A stretch of 59,073 nucleotides of DNA from contig SVGW01000008.1 of assembly GCA_015056125.1 (NCBI GenBank), positions 1 to 59,073 on the forward strand, read 5' to 3'. Position 1 is the first letter of the stretch. Each line of letters opens with the position of its first letter. Shown in pieces: positions 50,552 through 59,036 of the stretch. The notes below the pieces were generated by a model. The model did no database searches. It was given only the letters and a program-made list of their open reading frames with translations, and was not told the origin of the DNA. The translations under genes and the position numbers were made by a program. The stretch is from Clostridiales bacterium. GTDB lineage: Bacteria > Bacillota > Clostridia > Christensenellales > Aristaeellaceae.

Positions 50552-51928
50552 TTACAGCCGGGCTAATTGGCCGCCGGTGAGCTGCTCAATCTTTTCTTCC
50601 AGTTCATGAGTGGACATGGCGCTGACTCGCCCGGCATCAAACTGGGCATCGATCCATTTTTTCAGCTCTCCTACCAGCGGATCCTGCTTGGATACAGCCT
50701 GGGAAGCGGGAAGCTGATAATTTTCGTTGATCCAGTAGGCAATGCCGGCCAGGCCGGAGGTGTTGGAAATCATTACGGCGGCGGGGCGGTTTAGGATCTT
50801 TTTGGTGTTAAAGATATTATAGATTTCCTCGTCTTTCAGCAGTCCGTCCGCATGGATGCCGGCCCGGGTCACATTGAAATTTCTGCCCACAAAGGGGGTC
50901 ATGGGCGGGATCTGATAGCCCATTTCCCGCTTGAAGAATTCGGCAATTTCGGTGATTACAGCGGGGTTCATGCCATCCATGGATCCCCGCAGAGAGGCAT
51001 ATTCAAATACCATGGCCTCCAAAGGAATATTGCCCGTGCGCTCCCCAATGCCAAGAAGGGAGCAGTTCACCGCGCAGGCGCCGTAGAGCCAGGCCGTGGA
51101 GGCGTTGGAAACGGCCTTGTAGAAATCATTGTGGCCGTGCCATTCCAGATATTCGCTTTGCACATCGGAATAGTGCTGCAAGCCGTAAATAATTCCCGGC
51201 ACGCTCCGGGGGAGAGCTACTTCAGTGTAGGGCACGCCGTAGCCCATGGTATCGCAGGCACGGATGCGCACAGGAATGCCTGCGTCCCGGCTCATTTTCA
51301 TCAGCTCATTCACAAAGGGAACCACAAAGCCGTAAAAATCCGCCCGGGTGATATCCTCCAGATGGCACCGAGGCATAACCCCGGCTTCAAAGGCCTCCGC
51401 TACCGTATCCAGATATTTTTTCATGGCTTCGCTGCGCTTCATTTTCATCTTTTTGAAAATGTGATAATCGCTGCAGCTGACCAAAATCCCTGTTTCCCGG
51501 ATGCCCAGGTTTCTTACCAGCTTAAAATCCTCTTTGCTGGCCCGGATCCAGGTGGTGATTTCGGGAAATTTCAGCCCCAGATCCTTGCATTTTTCCACGG
51601 CTTCCCGGTCTTTTTTGCTGTAGATAAAAAATTCCGTCTGCCGGATGATGCCGTAGGGGCCGCCCAGCTTGCTCATCAGCTTATAAAGCTCCACAATCTG
51701 ATTCACCGTATAGGGATCCACCGACTGTTGGCCGTCCCGGAAAGAGGTATCCGAAATCCAGATTTCCTCCGGCATGCCCATGGGCACCCGGCGATGATTG
51801 AAGGGCACCCTGGGAACGCTCTCATAATCATAAATATCCCGGTACAGGTTGGGCTCATCCACGTCCTGCAGGGAATAGCGATAGTTTTTCTGCTCCAGAA
51901 GATTTGTTTTCGGGGAGATTTCCAGCAT
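50552..51928 (-). CDS. Re-citrate synthase (HMGL/isopropylmalate synthase family)
   Basis: 458 aa. TIM-barrel DRE-metallolyase family: WISDTSFRDGQQS (DxxFRDGxQ metal site), HLEDITRADFYGFV, RACDTMGYGVPYTE and the HxH in YLEWHGHNDFYKA. It lacks the leucine-binding regulatory domain of LeuA. The whole resembles the Clostridium kluyveri Re-citrate synthase, which condenses acetyl-CoA and oxaloacetate with Re stereochemistry. Its place before aconitase and isocitrate dehydrogenase supports this over homocitrate or isopropylmalate synthase. AGGAG precedes the ATG. First gene of the operon. Confidence 0.92.
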   Translation of the reverse strand: MLEISPKTNLLEQKNYRYSLQDVDEPNLYRDIYDYESVPRVPFNHRRVPMGMPEEIWISDTSFRDGQQSVDPYTVNQIVELYKLMSKLGGPYGIIRQTEFFIYSKKDREAVEKCKDLGLKFPEITTWIRASKEDFKLVRNLGIRETGILVSCSDYHIFKKMKMKRSEAMKKYLDTVAEAFEAGVMPRCHLEDITRADFYGFVVPFVNELMKMSRDAGIPVRIRACDTMGYGVPYTEVALPRSVPGIIYGLQHYSDVQSEYLEWHGHNDFYKAVSNASTAWLYGACAVNCSLLGIGERTGNIPLEAMVFEYASLRGSMDGMNPAVITEIAEFFKREMGYQIPPMTPFVGRNFNVTRAGIHADGLLKDEEIYNIFNTKKILNRPAAVMISNTSGLAGIAYWINENYQLPASQAVSKQDPLVGELKKWIDAQFDAGRVSAMSTHELEEKIEQLTGGQLARL

Positions 51929-51954
51929 GCTCTTCTCTCCTTTTCAAGATGGTA

Positions 51955-51990
51955 TGTATACAATTATACGCGAGTAACCTTGATTGTAAA
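51955..51990 (-). promoter_or_regulatory. Promoter and candidate GntR operator of the citrate operon
   Basis: On the minus strand TTTACA (51985-51990), a 16-bp spacer, TATAAT (51963-51968), then directly the perfect 8-bp palindrome TGTATACA (51955-51962), which covers the expected transcription start. FadR-type GntR proteins commonly bind GTATAC-like palindromes, so binding there would block initiation. Confidence 0.65.
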
Positions 51991-52019
51991 GGGATAAACA
52001 ATGGAAAAACAAATCTTTT

Positions 52020-52048
52020 TTGAATCAGTTGCGAAAAGATATTATAAT
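52020..52048 (+). promoter_or_regulatory. Promoter of the Cys-rich membrane protein gene
   Basis: TTGAAT (52020-52025), 17-bp spacer, perfect TATAAT (52043-52048). Transcription should start near 52055. Confidence 0.75.
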
Positions 52049-52093
52049 ATGTTATAATAAATAAATTTGTTCGCCAGACGGGAGGGAAAAACG

Positions 52094-52828
52094 ATTTCCA
52101 GGCTGAGAAAGATTTACATGGCGCGGCTGGTGGGACGCTGCGGCGTGCTGCTGGCGGCAGCGGTATTTTATTTTTTGAATTCCACCCAGCTTTTACCGGT
52201 GGAGCCGGGGCAATTTTTGAAAAAGCCCACGCTGTTGCATGCTCTGTGGCTGGTTTGGATGGGAGATATGATCGCCCAGCTGATTCCTGCGAAAAAAAAC
52301 CTGGCGCTGGGATCGAAAAAGCTGTTTGTGCAGTATTTTAAGGATTCCGGCATCAAAGGAAACGCCGTGGCGCTGAAAAAATATGTGCTGTCCACCACTA
52401 AGGCGGCCCATGGCATTCTCATCATCTGGGCGCTGCTAGTAGGGGCGCTGGGGCTGTGCAGGCATCAAGGATGGATTGGCAATCGGGAATTGCTGATGGT
52501 GTCCATTCTCTTTTATGTGTGTGATCTGATTTGCGTGCTGATCTGGTGCCCCTTTAGGCTGCTGCTGAAAAACCGGTGCTGCACCACCTGCCGTATCTTC
52601 AACTGGGATCATATGATGATGTTTACCCCCATGGTGTGGGTGGGCAGCTTCTTTTCCTGGAGCCTGCTGCTTGTGGCCGCGGTGGTGTGGGTGGCATGGG
52701 AACTGAGCGTATTTATGCATCCGGAGCGCTTTTTTCCCCAATCCAATCTGGCGCTGAAATGTGAAAACTGCACGGATAAGCTTTGCACGCAATACTGTCA
52801 TAAGCTGCGCAGAGCAGATAAAAACTGA
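52094..52828 (+). CDS. Conserved-looking membrane protein with Cys clusters, function unknown
   Basis: About 245 aa with about five membrane helices. The loop NRCCTTCRIFNWDHMMMFTPM and the tail CENCTDKLCTQYCHKLR contain many Cys residues and could bind metal or an iron-sulfur cluster. The first half has a basic loop (LGSKKLFVQYFKDSG). Start: GGGAGGG (52080-52086) is 7 bp before an in-frame ATT at 52094, with no ATG, GTG or TTG at that distance. The next ATG is at 52118, and an in-frame TTG at 52067 has no ribosome site. I give ATT as the best-supported start but with doubt. The terminator stem overlaps the stop codon. A ferredoxin and an FAD oxidoreductase follow. Confidence 0.65.
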   Translation: MSRLRKIYMARLVGRCGVLLAAAVFYFLNSTQLLPVEPGQFLKKPTLLHALWLVWMGDMIAQLIPAKKNLALGSKKLFVQYFKDSGIKGNAVALKKYVLSTTKAAHGILIIWALLVGALGLCRHQGWIGNRELLMVSILFYVCDLICVLIWCPFRLLLKNRCCTTCRIFNWDHMMMFTPMVWVGSFFSWSLLLVAAVVWVAWELSVFMHPERFFPQSNLALKCENCTDKLCTQYCHKLRRADKN

Positions 52829-52856
52829 CTGGTATCAAAACCGGTCAGTTTTTTTG
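52823..52856 (+). terminator. Terminator of the membrane protein gene
   Basis: Stem AACTGACTGGT/ACCGGTCAGTT with one G-T pair (52823-52833 and 52840-52850), followed by T residues. The stop codon TGA (52826-52828) lies within the stem. Confidence 0.88.
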
Positions 52857-52968
52857 TGGGAAGAAAAAATATTAATATGAGAAAATTGTGCAAATACATG
52901 AAAGGATACGATATTTTATTTTCTTTGGGAAGTGATATACTGAATGCAAACGAAAGGGGATGAGAAAC

Positions 52969-53172
52969 ATGGCTCAATCCAATTCCAAATACTATTACAG
53001 CGTGGATGGCGGCTGTGTATTATGCATGATGTGTACTTTTGAGTGCCGTTGGGATGCCATTTATATGGAAGATGGCGTATCTGCACGTATTCATGCGGAT
53101 AAATGCATGGGCTGCGGCAAATGCGCAGATAACTGCCAGGTGCAGGCCATTATTCGGCATGACCGGGTGTAA
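52969..53172 (+). CDS. Small ferredoxin (2[4Fe-4S] type)
   Basis: 67 aa. Two cluster motifs, CVLCMMCTFEC and CMGCGKCADNC, joined by a short DAIYMEDGVSARIHAD stretch. Cytoplasmic electron carrier. The first Cys set is CxxCxxCxxxC without the usual Pro. The ATG at 52969 has GGGG 9-10 bp upstream; the ATG at 52960 lies right on it. It lies 51 bp before an FAD oxidoreductase gene and may be its electron partner. Confidence 0.9.
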   Translation: MAQSNSKYYYSVDGGCVLCMMCTFECRWDAIYMEDGVSARIHADKCMGCGKCADNCQVQAIIRHDRV

Positions 53173-53223
53173 GCTAAGAATTAATTGCGCAAGAAATGTG
53201 CAAAAAAGAAAGGGTGGATTCCT

Positions 53224-54684
53224 ATGATTCCCTATGCCATCAAGGACGGTAAACTGAGCACCTGCTGCGGACCCATTGAAATCTACGGCGAATATGACGT
53301 AGTGGTAGTCGGCGGCGGTATGGCGGGCGTTGGTGCTGCATGCGCTGCGGGGCGTGCTGGCTGCAAAACCATTATTGTTGAAAATACCTCCGCCTTGGGC
53401 GGCTTGGCCACCATGGGCCTGGTGAATATCCCCCTGGATTTCTACAGCGGCCTGGGCCAGGAATTCTTTGATGAGCTCACCGCCATGAAGGGCCTTGCCA
53501 ATCGCAATTCCGATCCCGAAAAGCATAAGCTGCTCTTTGACCGGATGGTGAAAAAATACGGCTGCGATGTGCTGCTGGTTACTCCGCTTATTGATACCGT
53601 TGTGGAAGGCGATACCGTCAAGGGTATCATCATCCACACCAAGATGGGCAAGAAGGCCATCCTGGGCAAGCGCTTTGTGGACGCTTCCGGCGACAGCGAT
53701 CTGGTATTCTTTGCAGGCGGCGAAACCATGACCGGCCGTGAGGAAGATGGTATGAGCCAGGCCTGCTCCATCGAATTCATTCTGGGCGGCGTGGACTATG
53801 ATAAGTATCAGGCCAGCGATCTGCGCAAGAACGATCCCCAGTGGGTGAAGATGATCGAAAAGGCCCTGGAAGATGGCGATTTGCCCTATCCCATCGACAA
53901 TCACCTGAACTGGATGACTCATATTCCTGATCGCCCCCAGCATTGCGGCAAGGATGAAGTGAGCATTTGCTTTGCTCATTCCCGCAACTGCTATCCTACC
54001 AATCAGGATGATTTAACCCGCATGTATATCGAAGGCCGGGAGCAGGCTGCCATTCTCACCGAATTCTTCCGCAAGTGCGTGCCCGGCTTTGAAAATTGCT
54101 ACTTGAGCTGCACCGGCTCTTTGCTGGGCGTTCGGGAAAGCCGCCGCATTCTGGGCGAATACATCTTTACCGGTATGGATATCGCCTATGCCCGGAAGCA
54201 TGACGACGTGATTGCCATTTCCCTCCACGGCTTTGACCTTCACGGCTTCTCTGCACCCGGCAACCAGAAATGGTTCAAGGGTACCTTGCCGGATGGCCGG
54301 GAAGGCTATATTGCCAACTATGCTAATTTCGGCACCCTGATGCCCCCGGATGACGGGCTGCCTCGTGTGTTCGGTCGCGAGCTGATTAATCCCAATGAAA
54401 AGTTCTTCTATGATATTCCCTACCGCTGCCTGGTGCCTGTGCGGATGGAAAATGTGCTGGCCGCCGGCCGCAATATTTCTTCCGACGTGTACGGCCAGTC
54501 CGGTACCCGCCTGATCATGTGCTGCATGATGCTGGGCGAAGCGGCAGGTACCGCCGTGGCCCTGTCCCTCCAGGATGATGTGGCCCTGCGCAAGCTGGAT
54601 GTGGTGAAGTTGCAGAAGACCCTGGCATCCAACGGTGTGAATATTGGCCAGGAATACCGGGTGGTTCCCAATCTGGAAAAGTAA
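53224..54684 (+). CDS. FAD-dependent oxidoreductase (FAD_oxidored family)
   Basis: 486 aa. N-terminal dinucleotide-binding motif VVVVGGGMAGVGAACAAGRAG, GGLATMGLVN (flavin-contact loop), FVDASGDSDLVFFAGG, and C-terminal VLAAGRNISSDVYGQSGTRLI with GEAAGTAVAL, the usual layout of the PF12831-type oxidoreductases found beside ferredoxins in anaerobes. The substrate is unknown. GGGTGG precedes the ATG at 53224. Codon use is strongly biased, suggesting abundant protein. Confidence 0.9.
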   Translation: MIPYAIKDGKLSTCCGPIEIYGEYDVVVVGGGMAGVGAACAAGRAGCKTIIVENTSALGGLATMGLVNIPLDFYSGLGQEFFDELTAMKGLANRNSDPEKHKLLFDRMVKKYGCDVLLVTPLIDTVVEGDTVKGIIIHTKMGKKAILGKRFVDASGDSDLVFFAGGETMTGREEDGMSQACSIEFILGGVDYDKYQASDLRKNDPQWVKMIEKALEDGDLPYPIDNHLNWMTHIPDRPQHCGKDEVSICFAHSRNCYPTNQDDLTRMYIEGREQAAILTEFFRKCVPGFENCYLSCTGSLLGVRESRRILGEYIFTGMDIAYARKHDDVIAISLHGFDLHGFSAPGNQKWFKGTLPDGREGYIANYANFGTLMPPDDGLPRVFGRELINPNEKFFYDIPYRCLVPVRMENVLAAGRNISSDVYGQSGTRLIMCCMMLGEAAGTAVALSLQDDVALRKLDVVKLQKTLASNGVNIGQEYRVVPNLEK

Positions 54685-54744
54685 TGTGAGATGAACTCCA
54701 GGCACGCTTGTCCCTGAAGCCGGTAGCGGACACTGTCTTTCACT

Positions 54745-55010
54745 TTTACAAGCAATGTGCCGCTGATGCATGGGAATCCTTGACGCCTCACGGGGAAGGC
54801 GGCATGCTGCCGTTGGTCGGATGCTTTGCATTCGGGAAAACGCCGGAGGAGAAAGCTTGCTTTCTCCCATCCGGCGTTTTCTCGTTTTATTGTGCCCGTG
54901 GACGATAAACGTTTCCCGGCGCGGTACCGGCACATTGTTTACAAATGAGGATTGCGGCATTCGGAGAATGGGCCCAGGGGCAATGCTCCTGGCGTAGGGG
55001 TACGAGGGAC
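54745..55010 (+). repeat. Dispersed hairpin repeat, copy C, with terminal inverted repeats
   Basis: The 345-bp gap 54685-55029 is non-coding. Inverted arms TTTACAAGCAATGTGCCG (54745-54762) and CGGCACATTGTTTACAAA (54928-54945) match at 15 of 18 bases. Between them lie a CGGATGC-TTT-GCATTCG hairpin (about 54819-54834) and the nested hairpin 54836-54881 (outer arms GAAAACGCCGGA and TCCGGCGTTTTC, inner arms GGAGAAAGC and GCTTTCTCC). These are followed by TGTGCCCGTGGACGATAAACG. To the right, GAGGATTGCGGCATTCGGAGAATGG is shared with copies A and B. Confidence 0.7.
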
Positions 55011-55029
55011 GAGGAGGCTCCTGCTCCGT

Positions 55030-55812
55030 TCATTTCTCCTTCCTGTAGGCGGTGGGGGAAAGGCCGGTGGATCGATGAAATACCCGGCTGAAATAATACA
55101 GGCTTTCAAAGCCCAGTTGTCGGGCGATTTCAGTAACGGAGTAATCCTCCTCCAATAAAAGCAGCCGCGCCTGGCGCATGCGCAGGTCATTCCGGTATTC
55201 CAGGGGTGTTTTATCATAGGCTCTGCGGAACATCCGGTAAAATTGGGCAGGACTTAAAAAGCAAAGCTCCGCCAGGGCGGACGCGTCGATCTCTTCACAG
55301 TAATGGGCATGGAGATAGGAAACGGCGGGCCTTAAGCGGTGATAAGTGATGGTTTCTTTTTCTTCGATCAATTCATTGATCAGCCGATAGAAAAGAAGCT
55401 TCAGCCGCACGGCGCTTCTTCCGCTCATTTCCACCCGGCACATTTCATGCATGATATCCATGATTTTTTGCGGCGCCTGGTGAGCGATCAATCGGGGGTG
55501 AGAGCTGAAAAAGGCCGCTTCGCCTTCCTGATCCATCATCAGGAAATTGCAGCGGGTGATGGAAAAGGAGGATGTGGCCACCTGCATATCATAGTGGGAA
55601 TGAAGAGGAATGTACACCAGGGTGCCCGGGCGCAGGTGAATTTCTTCATCTTTCAGAACAAAGCTGCATTCTCCTTCCTCCATAAGAAAAAAGCCGTTCT
55701 GAAGGCTGCTATTTACTAAATGGGATCTGAATAAATGCTTTCTCTGGAAGGCGTAAATATCGCTGACCAGAAAGTCTTCATCGTTCATTTGCGGAAAATC
55801 AATCATGCGCAT
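55030..55812 (-). CDS. AraC family transcriptional regulator
   Basis: 260 aa. N-terminal cupin domain (LRPGTLVYIPLHSHYDMQV) that may bind a sugar, C-terminal double helix-turn-helix with DASALAELCFLSPAQFYRMFRRAYDKTPLEYRNDLRM and EIARQLGFESLYYFSRVFHRSTGLSPTAYR. Probably controls the divergent manA gene. GAGGGG lies 9 bp before the ATG at 55812. Confidence 0.94.
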   Translation of the reverse strand: MRMIDFPQMNDEDFLVSDIYAFQRKHLFRSHLVNSSLQNGFFLMEEGECSFVLKDEEIHLRPGTLVYIPLHSHYDMQVATSSFSITRCNFLMMDQEGEAAFFSSHPRLIAHQAPQKIMDIMHEMCRVEMSGRSAVRLKLLFYRLINELIEEKETITYHRLRPAVSYLHAHYCEEIDASALAELCFLSPAQFYRMFRRAYDKTPLEYRNDLRMRQARLLLLEEDYSVTEIARQLGFESLYYFSRVFHRSTGLSPTAYRKEK

Positions 55813-55967
55813 GGGATCAGGCCCCTCTTCCTTATTCGTATGTTTTTCTCTTTTTGATTATACATTCGAATCTTAAAAAAACAATATAAAATTGGAAAAA
55901 AGGGCAAGAAAATCACATTTATTCATGCTATAATCAAAAAAACCAGGCCGATAAGGGGGAAATCACA

Positions 55968-56996
55968 ATGAAGAAACCTATCAAAGAATTGGTGACCCGG
56001 GTGAACCGCACATACCGGGGCGGGAAAATGCTGGATGCCTATGTGGGCAACGAACAAGGGGTGGATACGTTTCAGCCCGAGGATTGGATTTCTTCCTTCG
56101 TGGAGGCGAAAAACCGGGTATATATTGAAAACGAGGGACTGACCCGAGTAATGTGGAACGGGGAAGAAAGGCTGCTTTGCGATGTGGTATCCCAAGAGGA
56201 TTTTGGTCAGGGTCGAAAGGATGCAGGGGTGCTCATCAAATTTCTGGATGCTGCCGAGCGATTGGGCATTCAGGTGCACCCCACCAAGGAATATGCCCGG
56301 AAGGTGTTTGATTCCGCTTATGGGAAAACGGAGTGCTGGCATTTCCTGGGGAGCCGGATGATCAATGGCGAGCCGCCCTGTATTTACATGGGCTTTAAGG
56401 AGCATGTAACAAAAGAACTGTGGAAGAAGTATTTTGACGAGCAGGATATTCCCGGTATGCTTTCCGCCATGCACAGGATAGAAGTGAAAGAAGGGGATAC
56501 CGTATTGGTTACCGGCGGCACGCCCCATGCCATCGGCCCGGGCTGCTTTATGCTGGAAATTCAGGAGCCTTCTGATTATACCATGCGCACAGAGAAAGTG
56601 ACTTTGGCCGGTCAGGTGTGCACCCCCAATCAAATTCATTACGGCGTGGGAGAGGAAAAGATGCTGGAATGCTTTGAATATATCCCTATGAGTGAGCAGG
56701 CAATCCGGGATGCATTTTTCCTGCCGCCAAGAAAAGATGGATCGGTTCCGGGGCTTACCCATCTGGTTACTTATGAGGATACTCCGTGCTTTAGGCTGGA
56801 TCGGGTGATCGGGCCCTACGCCCATCAATCCCCGGAATTTGTGACCCTGATTATCACCGGTGAATGCGGTATTCTTTCCTATGACGGCAAAGAAGAGCGA
56901 GTTTTTCGGGGAGAAAAATATTTTATTCCAGCCAATACGTCTTTCACACTCTCTGCCGGAGAAGGGCTGATTTGTTATCCGCCCAAGCTGCTTTGA
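55968..56996 (+). CDS. manA: Mannose-6-phosphate isomerase, class I-like
   Basis: 342 aa. Zinc-binding cupin enzyme with LGIQVHPTKEYA (Gln, His), the TECWHFLG block (Glu), and the second-cupin GTPHAIGPGCFMLEIQEPSDYTMR. Interconverts mannose-6-phosphate and fructose-6-phosphate. Shorter than E. coli ManA (391 aa) but typical of Bacillota forms. A TATAAT at 55929-55934 and a GGGGG site precede the ATG. Divergent from an AraC regulator. Confidence 0.9.
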   Translation: MKKPIKELVTRVNRTYRGGKMLDAYVGNEQGVDTFQPEDWISSFVEAKNRVYIENEGLTRVMWNGEERLLCDVVSQEDFGQGRKDAGVLIKFLDAAERLGIQVHPTKEYARKVFDSAYGKTECWHFLGSRMINGEPPCIYMGFKEHVTKELWKKYFDEQDIPGMLSAMHRIEVKEGDTVLVTGGTPHAIGPGCFMLEIQEPSDYTMRTEKVTLAGQVCTPNQIHYGVGEEKMLECFEYIPMSEQAIRDAFFLPPRKDGSVPGLTHLVTYEDTPCFRLDRVIGPYAHQSPEFVTLIITGECGILSYDGKEERVFRGEKYFIPANTSFTLSAGEGLICYPPKLL

Positions 56997-57013
56997 TGCC
57001 ATGCGGATTTTTC

Positions 57014-57042
57014 TTGCGTTTTTCGTCAAAAAATGCTATACT
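57014..57042 (+). promoter_or_regulatory. Promoter of the AAC(3)-family gene
   Basis: TTGCGT (57014-57019), 17-bp spacer, TATACT (57037-57042). The expected start of transcription is at about 57049, on the in-frame ATG at 57050; this favours the GTG at 57086 as the true start of translation. Confidence 0.65.
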
Positions 57043-57085
57043 TTTTCGCATGGAAAACGTTGATAAAAAAGGCAGGGAGATATCC

Positions 57086-57901
57086 GTGGCACACTCTTTG
57101 GCACAGTTTCAAAATGATTTGAGAGCCCTTGGCGTACAGCAGGGAGATACGCTTCTGATGCATTCGTCCTTTAAATCTCTGGGCGGGATTGAGGGGGGCG
57201 CCCAGGGCCTTTTTTGCGCGCTGATGGAGGTGCTGGGGCAGGATGGAACGCTGATTCTGCCCGCTCTTTCCTATGCCACCGTGAATGCAGAGCAGCCCAT
57301 ATTTGACCGGGCAAATACCCCCAGCTGCATTGGTTTTCTGCCCGAATTTTTCAGAACCCAGGTGCCGGGCGTGGTAAGAAGCCTCCACGCCACTCATTCC
57401 TGCTGCGCCCTTGGTAAGCGCGCCTATGAAATGACTTGCGACCACGAACTGGACGATACCCCCGTGGGCCCCCATTCGCCCTTTGCCAAATTGCCTCATG
57501 TGAACGGAAAAATCCTGATTCTGGGAAGCCATCCCGATCACAACACCTCCCTGCATGGGGTGGAGGAAACGGCGGTGCCTCCCTATCTTTTTCGAGAAGA
57601 GCGGGTGCATTATGTGCTCCGGGATGGGGAAAAGGAGATTCATCAGCAGGCCCTGCGCCATAATTTCTATGTGGATGGGGTGCACTGGGATCAGCGATAT
57701 GCCAGGATCATTGATTTGCTCAGTGAAAAAGAAGTGAAAAAAGGCAAGGTGCTTTCTGCTGATTGCGTGCTGATGGACGCCAAAGCGGTATGGGAAAAGG
57801 GGCACGCCAAATTGATGGAAGATCCCTGGTATTTCGTGGAAAAGCCCCAAGGTGTGCATACAAATGAAATGCTGGTTATTCTAAATCAGTTCGATAAATG
57901 A
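57086..57901 (+). CDS. AAC(3)-family N-acetyltransferase
   Basis: About 271 aa (283 if started at ATG 57050). Antibiotic_NAT family: LLMHSSFKSLGGIEGG, TLILPALSYA, the catalytic-region SLHATHSCCALGKRA and VGPHSPFAKLPHVNGKILILG. These enzymes move acetyl from acetyl-CoA to an amine; many chromosomal members do not act on aminoglycosides. I choose GTG 57086 because GGGAG lies 6 bp upstream and the ATG at 57050 coincides with the predicted transcription start. Own promoter at 57014-57042. Confidence 0.85.
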   Translation: MAHSLAQFQNDLRALGVQQGDTLLMHSSFKSLGGIEGGAQGLFCALMEVLGQDGTLILPALSYATVNAEQPIFDRANTPSCIGFLPEFFRTQVPGVVRSLHATHSCCALGKRAYEMTCDHELDDTPVGPHSPFAKLPHVNGKILILGSHPDHNTSLHGVEETAVPPYLFREERVHYVLRDGEKEIHQQALRHNFYVDGVHWDQRYARIIDLLSEKEVKKGKVLSADCVLMDAKAVWEKGHAKLMEDPWYFVEKPQGVHTNEMLVILNQFDK

Positions 57902-58027
57902 GAAGTTATCGCACAAGTTGATGTGGATGAAAAAAATTTATGAAGGAAGATTATTAGAGGAATTAACGTAACTTGCAGAGTTGTATCATACACGGAATTA
58001 GACAGCTTCTGAGAGGTGCCACATATA

Positions 58028-58831
58028 ATGAAAATTAGCAAAGAACGGTTCATTGATGAATTATTAAAGTCGTGTAAAGAGTGCAGAGAACATTCAATGG
58101 CCTTTTGGAAGTTGAAAACATTGGCGTTAAATGGAGATACATATTATTTACCAGAAAACGATTGTTATTATGGTGTGTATGATAAATTTATGTTTTATTG
58201 CTTTTCAAAAGACAACAAATGCTATATCCCATTGGAGGAGTTAAATGAATTCCAGTGCATATCTATGAGCAAATCAATGTACGAAGGGATTCAAAAAAAT
58301 TTAGTGGATTTCAACGCCAAGTATGGTTATAAATTACACTATGATTTTAATTTCAAAAATGTAGCAGATACGACAAATAGATACTCCATACAATCATTTG
58401 ACTTTTCAGATGATAAACATTATGCGATAGCCTCTGAAATAATAAATCAAGGCAATGGAGAGTGGATACTGCCTAATAATTTGAAAAAAATTATGAGAGA
58501 GCCAGTGTTTGATCCTTCCATGTGGTTGTTTGTAAAAGATAATAATAAAAATGAACTTATAGGTATTTCTATATCAACATATGATGAACAACTTAAAGAA
58601 ACCGATATCGAATGGTTTTATATTCGGCCTGAATATCACAGAAAAGGCGCTGGACGTTATTTGATATCCGAAATAATTAAACGTTCAGCATATCGATCCT
58701 TTGATATTCGAGTTGGTGGTACAAATGAATTTTATAAAAAATGTGGATTTATAGAATTAGAATCAAATGTGTGGGCTTCAAAGGAGGGATTCTCGTTATA
58801 TGCTCCATGCATTCAACCTAATATATTATAA
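58028..58831 (+). CDS. GNAT N-acetyltransferase, AT-rich gene
   Basis: 267 aa. The C-terminal half is a GNAT domain: WLFVKDNNKNELIGISIS, WFYIRPEYHRKGAGRYLI (the acetyl-CoA pyrophosphate loop as RKGAGR) and FYKKCGFIEL. The N-terminal 120 aa are unassigned. Base composition is far more AT-rich than any other gene here, with many AAT, ATA and TTA codons, suggesting recent transfer. GAGAGG lies about 11 bp before the ATG. It sits between the AAC(3)-family gene and the terminal repeat. Confidence 0.85.
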   Translation: MKISKERFIDELLKSCKECREHSMAFWKLKTLALNGDTYYLPENDCYYGVYDKFMFYCFSKDNKCYIPLEELNEFQCISMSKSMYEGIQKNLVDFNAKYGYKLHYDFNFKNVADTTNRYSIQSFDFSDDKHYAIASEIINQGNGEWILPNNLKKIMREPVFDPSMWLFVKDNNKNELIGISISTYDEQLKETDIEWFYIRPEYHRKGAGRYLISEIIKRSAYRSFDIRVGGTNEFYKKCGFIELESNVWASKEGFSLYAPCIQPNIL

Positions 58832-58916
58832 TGAAATTAAGGAGTATTGTGATTGAAAAGAACTTATTTGACAAACAACAATATGTCGAACAGTTAGATA
58901 AATACAAATTTATCAA

Positions 58917-58951
58917 ATAAAAACCCGACAGAACGAAAGTCTGTCGGTTTC
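58917..58951. terminator. Terminator-like hairpin next to the right-end repeat
   Basis: Stem ACCCGACAGA / TCTGTCGGTT around ACGAAAG, with A residues before and TTT after. It could end the GNAT transcript. The 85 bp between that gene and the hairpin hold no gene I can support. Confidence 0.65.
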
Positions 58952-59036
58952 AGACTGTCAAAAAACCCCTGGGATGCGTCGAAGGGCCGCTGCCCTTCGA
59001 CTGAAATCCGCAGCCGGCGACATGTGCGGCGGCGAG
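58949..59036 (-). repeat. 88-bp repeat, right copy
   Basis: Reverse complement of 41-128 with one mismatch, including the CGAAGGGC/GCCCTTCG hairpin. The last 37 bp of the window (59037-59073) are unrelated to the left end and hold a short AGCGGAA-GTA-TTCCGCT palindrome. Confidence 0.85.

Noticed and set aside
54013-54960. Minus-strand open frame of 315 codons crossing the FAD oxidoreductase 3' end and repeat C
   Set aside because: It runs antisense to a clear gene and through a hairpin repeat, has no ribosome site and no recognisable domain.
57086-57901. An aminoglycoside resistance determinant
   Set aside because: Membership of the AAC(3) family alone does not show drug activity; no mobile element surrounds it and chromosomal members with other roles are common.
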